A stretch of DNA of 64,000 nt, taken from positions 1 to 64,000 of the forward strand of contig NZ_LZKQ01000210.1 in assembly GCF_001668675.1 (NCBI RefSeq), given 5' to 3'. The notes beneath the pieces are model-generated. The model was not told the origin of the DNA. It did not search any database and saw nothing but the letters and a program-made list of their open reading frames with translations. This document shows positions 63,125 through 64,000 of this stretch, one piece after another (within the stretch, counting starts at the first letter, position 1; the number at the start of each line of letters is the position of its first letter). The stretch is from Mycobacterium asiaticum (GTDB lineage: Bacteria > Actinomycetota > Actinomycetes > Mycobacteriales > Mycobacteriaceae). The translations under genes and the position numbers were made by a program.

Positions 63125-64000
63125 TGTCCGCCGCTCCAATCCATCTCTGCGTCAAGCCATGTGGCCGCGACATCGGCGCCACCGCCCATCGTGGCCAGTA
63201 CGCGGGCCCGCTCGGAGAACAGGTGCAGATCGGTGTCCACCACATAACCCATGCCGCCGTGCAACTGGTGGGCGTCCAGGGTGATCTGCTTGACCGCCGC
63301 GGCGTGCATCCTGGCGATGGCGGTCTCCCGGGTGGCGGTCTCACCGCGGCCCAACCAGAACGCTGCCGAATGCGCCGTAAGCCGGGCAGCCGACAGCGCG
63401 ATGTGCATATCGGCCACCAGGTGCTGGGCGGCCTGAAAGGAGGCGATCGACCTGCCGAACTGCTCCCGCATCTTGGTGTAGTCGACGGTGCGTTGCAGCA
63501 CCGCTTCGCCCACCCCTACCAGATCCAGGCAGAGCAGCGCGATCGCCGCGTTCGCCACCCGGCGCAGCTCCCGCTCCGCCAGTCCCGCTCCGCCACCGAG
63601 GATGCGGCGGGGATCATCGACCGGTACGTCGTCGAAGGTGACCGTGAATGCGCGGTGTCCACCCATCAGGGTGAGCGGACGGACGGCCACCGCCTCCGCC
63701 GGGACCACGAAACCCATTGTCTGGCCGTCGCTTTGAGCGGCGACGACGATCAGGTCGGCGGTGTCGGCATCGGGGACGAAGTCGGCGACCCCGCTCAATA
63801 GCCAACCGTCGACCGCTTTGACGGCACGCACGGTAGGCGTCAGCATCGCCGCATCCCGCGGACTCCACAGCGCGGTGGTGCCTCGCGCAGTTCCCGCGGC
63901 CAACGGCGGCAGCCAGGCTTGCCGCACCGCCGGGCCGCCCAGCCAATCGATGGCTAGCGCCGCCTGCAGGGTGCTGTGCACGGTCAACGGACACAGCGCC
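63121..64000 (-). CDS. Acyl-CoA dehydrogenase, FadE29/ChsE2-like (cut by window edge)
   Basis: The 293 C-terminal codons of an acyl-CoA dehydrogenase are seen; the gene continues beyond the right edge (frame open through A-L-C-P-L-T-V-H). Family parts: LTPTVRAVKAVDGWLLSGVADFV, MGFVVPAEAVAVRPLTLMGG, TKMREQFGRSIASFQAAQHL and HQLHGGMGYVVDTDLHLF. The layout in the operon suggests FadE29 (ChsE2) of the igr locus, the dehydrogenase acting on a shortened sterol side chain. A partner FadE28-type gene, if present, lies outside the window. Confidence 0.85.
   Translation of the reverse strand, partial: ALCPLTVHSTLQAALAIDWLGGPAVRQAWLPPLAAGTARGTTALWSPRDAAMLTPTVRAVKAVDGWLLSGVADFVPDADTADLIVVAAQSDGQTMGFVVPAEAVAVRPLTLMGGHRAFTVTFDDVPVDDPRRILGGGAGLAERELRRVANAAIALLCLDLVGVGEAVLQRTVDYTKMREQFGRSIASFQAAQHLVADMHIALSAARLTAHSAAFWLGRGETATRETAIARMHAAAVKQITLDAHQLHGGMGYVVDTDLHLFSERARVLATMGGGADVAATWLDAEMDWSGGQ

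Overview
This is a high-GC actinobacterial chromosome segment from a slow-growing Mycobacterium. The mycolic-acid methyltransferases, the hadABC dehydratases, the Mkl/MceG ATPase, the RecBCD order recC-recB-recD and an LpqN lipoprotein all point there. Gene order from rpoB to the rv0625c-like gene follows the M. tuberculosis H37Rv block Rv0667 to Rv0625c, written here in reverse (comparison from memory). Only mmaA1- and mmaA4-like genes are present at the mma locus, so keto- but not methoxy-mycolates are expected, as in the M. avium complex. I cannot fix the species from sequence alone.

Region 1 (1-9.2 kb): the 5' part of rpoB (minus, cut by the left edge, wild-type rifampicin region), mkl, a carotenoid oxygenase with a divergent TetR regulator and a palindrome between them, rplJ-rplL with a leader, a DUF1772 membrane protein divergent from a HxlR regulator, then a ROK kinase and the so-called FabD2. 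Region 2 (9.2-25.6 kb): a large GH38 alpha-mannosidase, two DinB-like genes, an ABC1 kinase with LipG, mmaA1 and mmaA4, an inserted DGPF/ECF42 sigma module, then rplA-rplK, nusG-secE, tRNA-Trp, hadC-hadB-hadA, rpmG, tRNA-Met and tRNA-Thr.

Region 3 (25.6-45.3 kb): an orphan VapB-like gene, a glyoxalase-like hydrolase, echA3, then an accessory block (a molybdopterin oxidoreductase without its FeS ligands plus a small helical partner, and on the other strand nitroreductase, cyanase and patatin), recC-recB-recD, a decayed vapC, an Rv0628c-like gene and a SEC-C protein. Region 4 (45.3-57.6 kb): a VTT/DedA-type membrane protein translationally coupled to an HNH nuclease, two tandem PF04072 methyltransferases, an 8xx-residue-class flippase/pseudokinase membrane protein, LpqN, an F420-type FDOR protein, a secreted hydrolase and a FUSC transporter.

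Region 5 (57.6-64 kb): a CYP125-like P450 convergent with a tightly overlapping minus-strand operon (acyl-CoA dehydrogenase cut by the right edge, two MaoC-type hydratases, an Ltp2-like thiolase-fold protein, a DUF35 protein and a FadD17-like ligase). This looks like a second, rearranged copy of the igr/cholesterol side-chain operon and is the most interesting metabolic unit in the window. Together with Mkl, the energiser of Mce lipid importers, it suggests extensive sterol or branched-lipid use.
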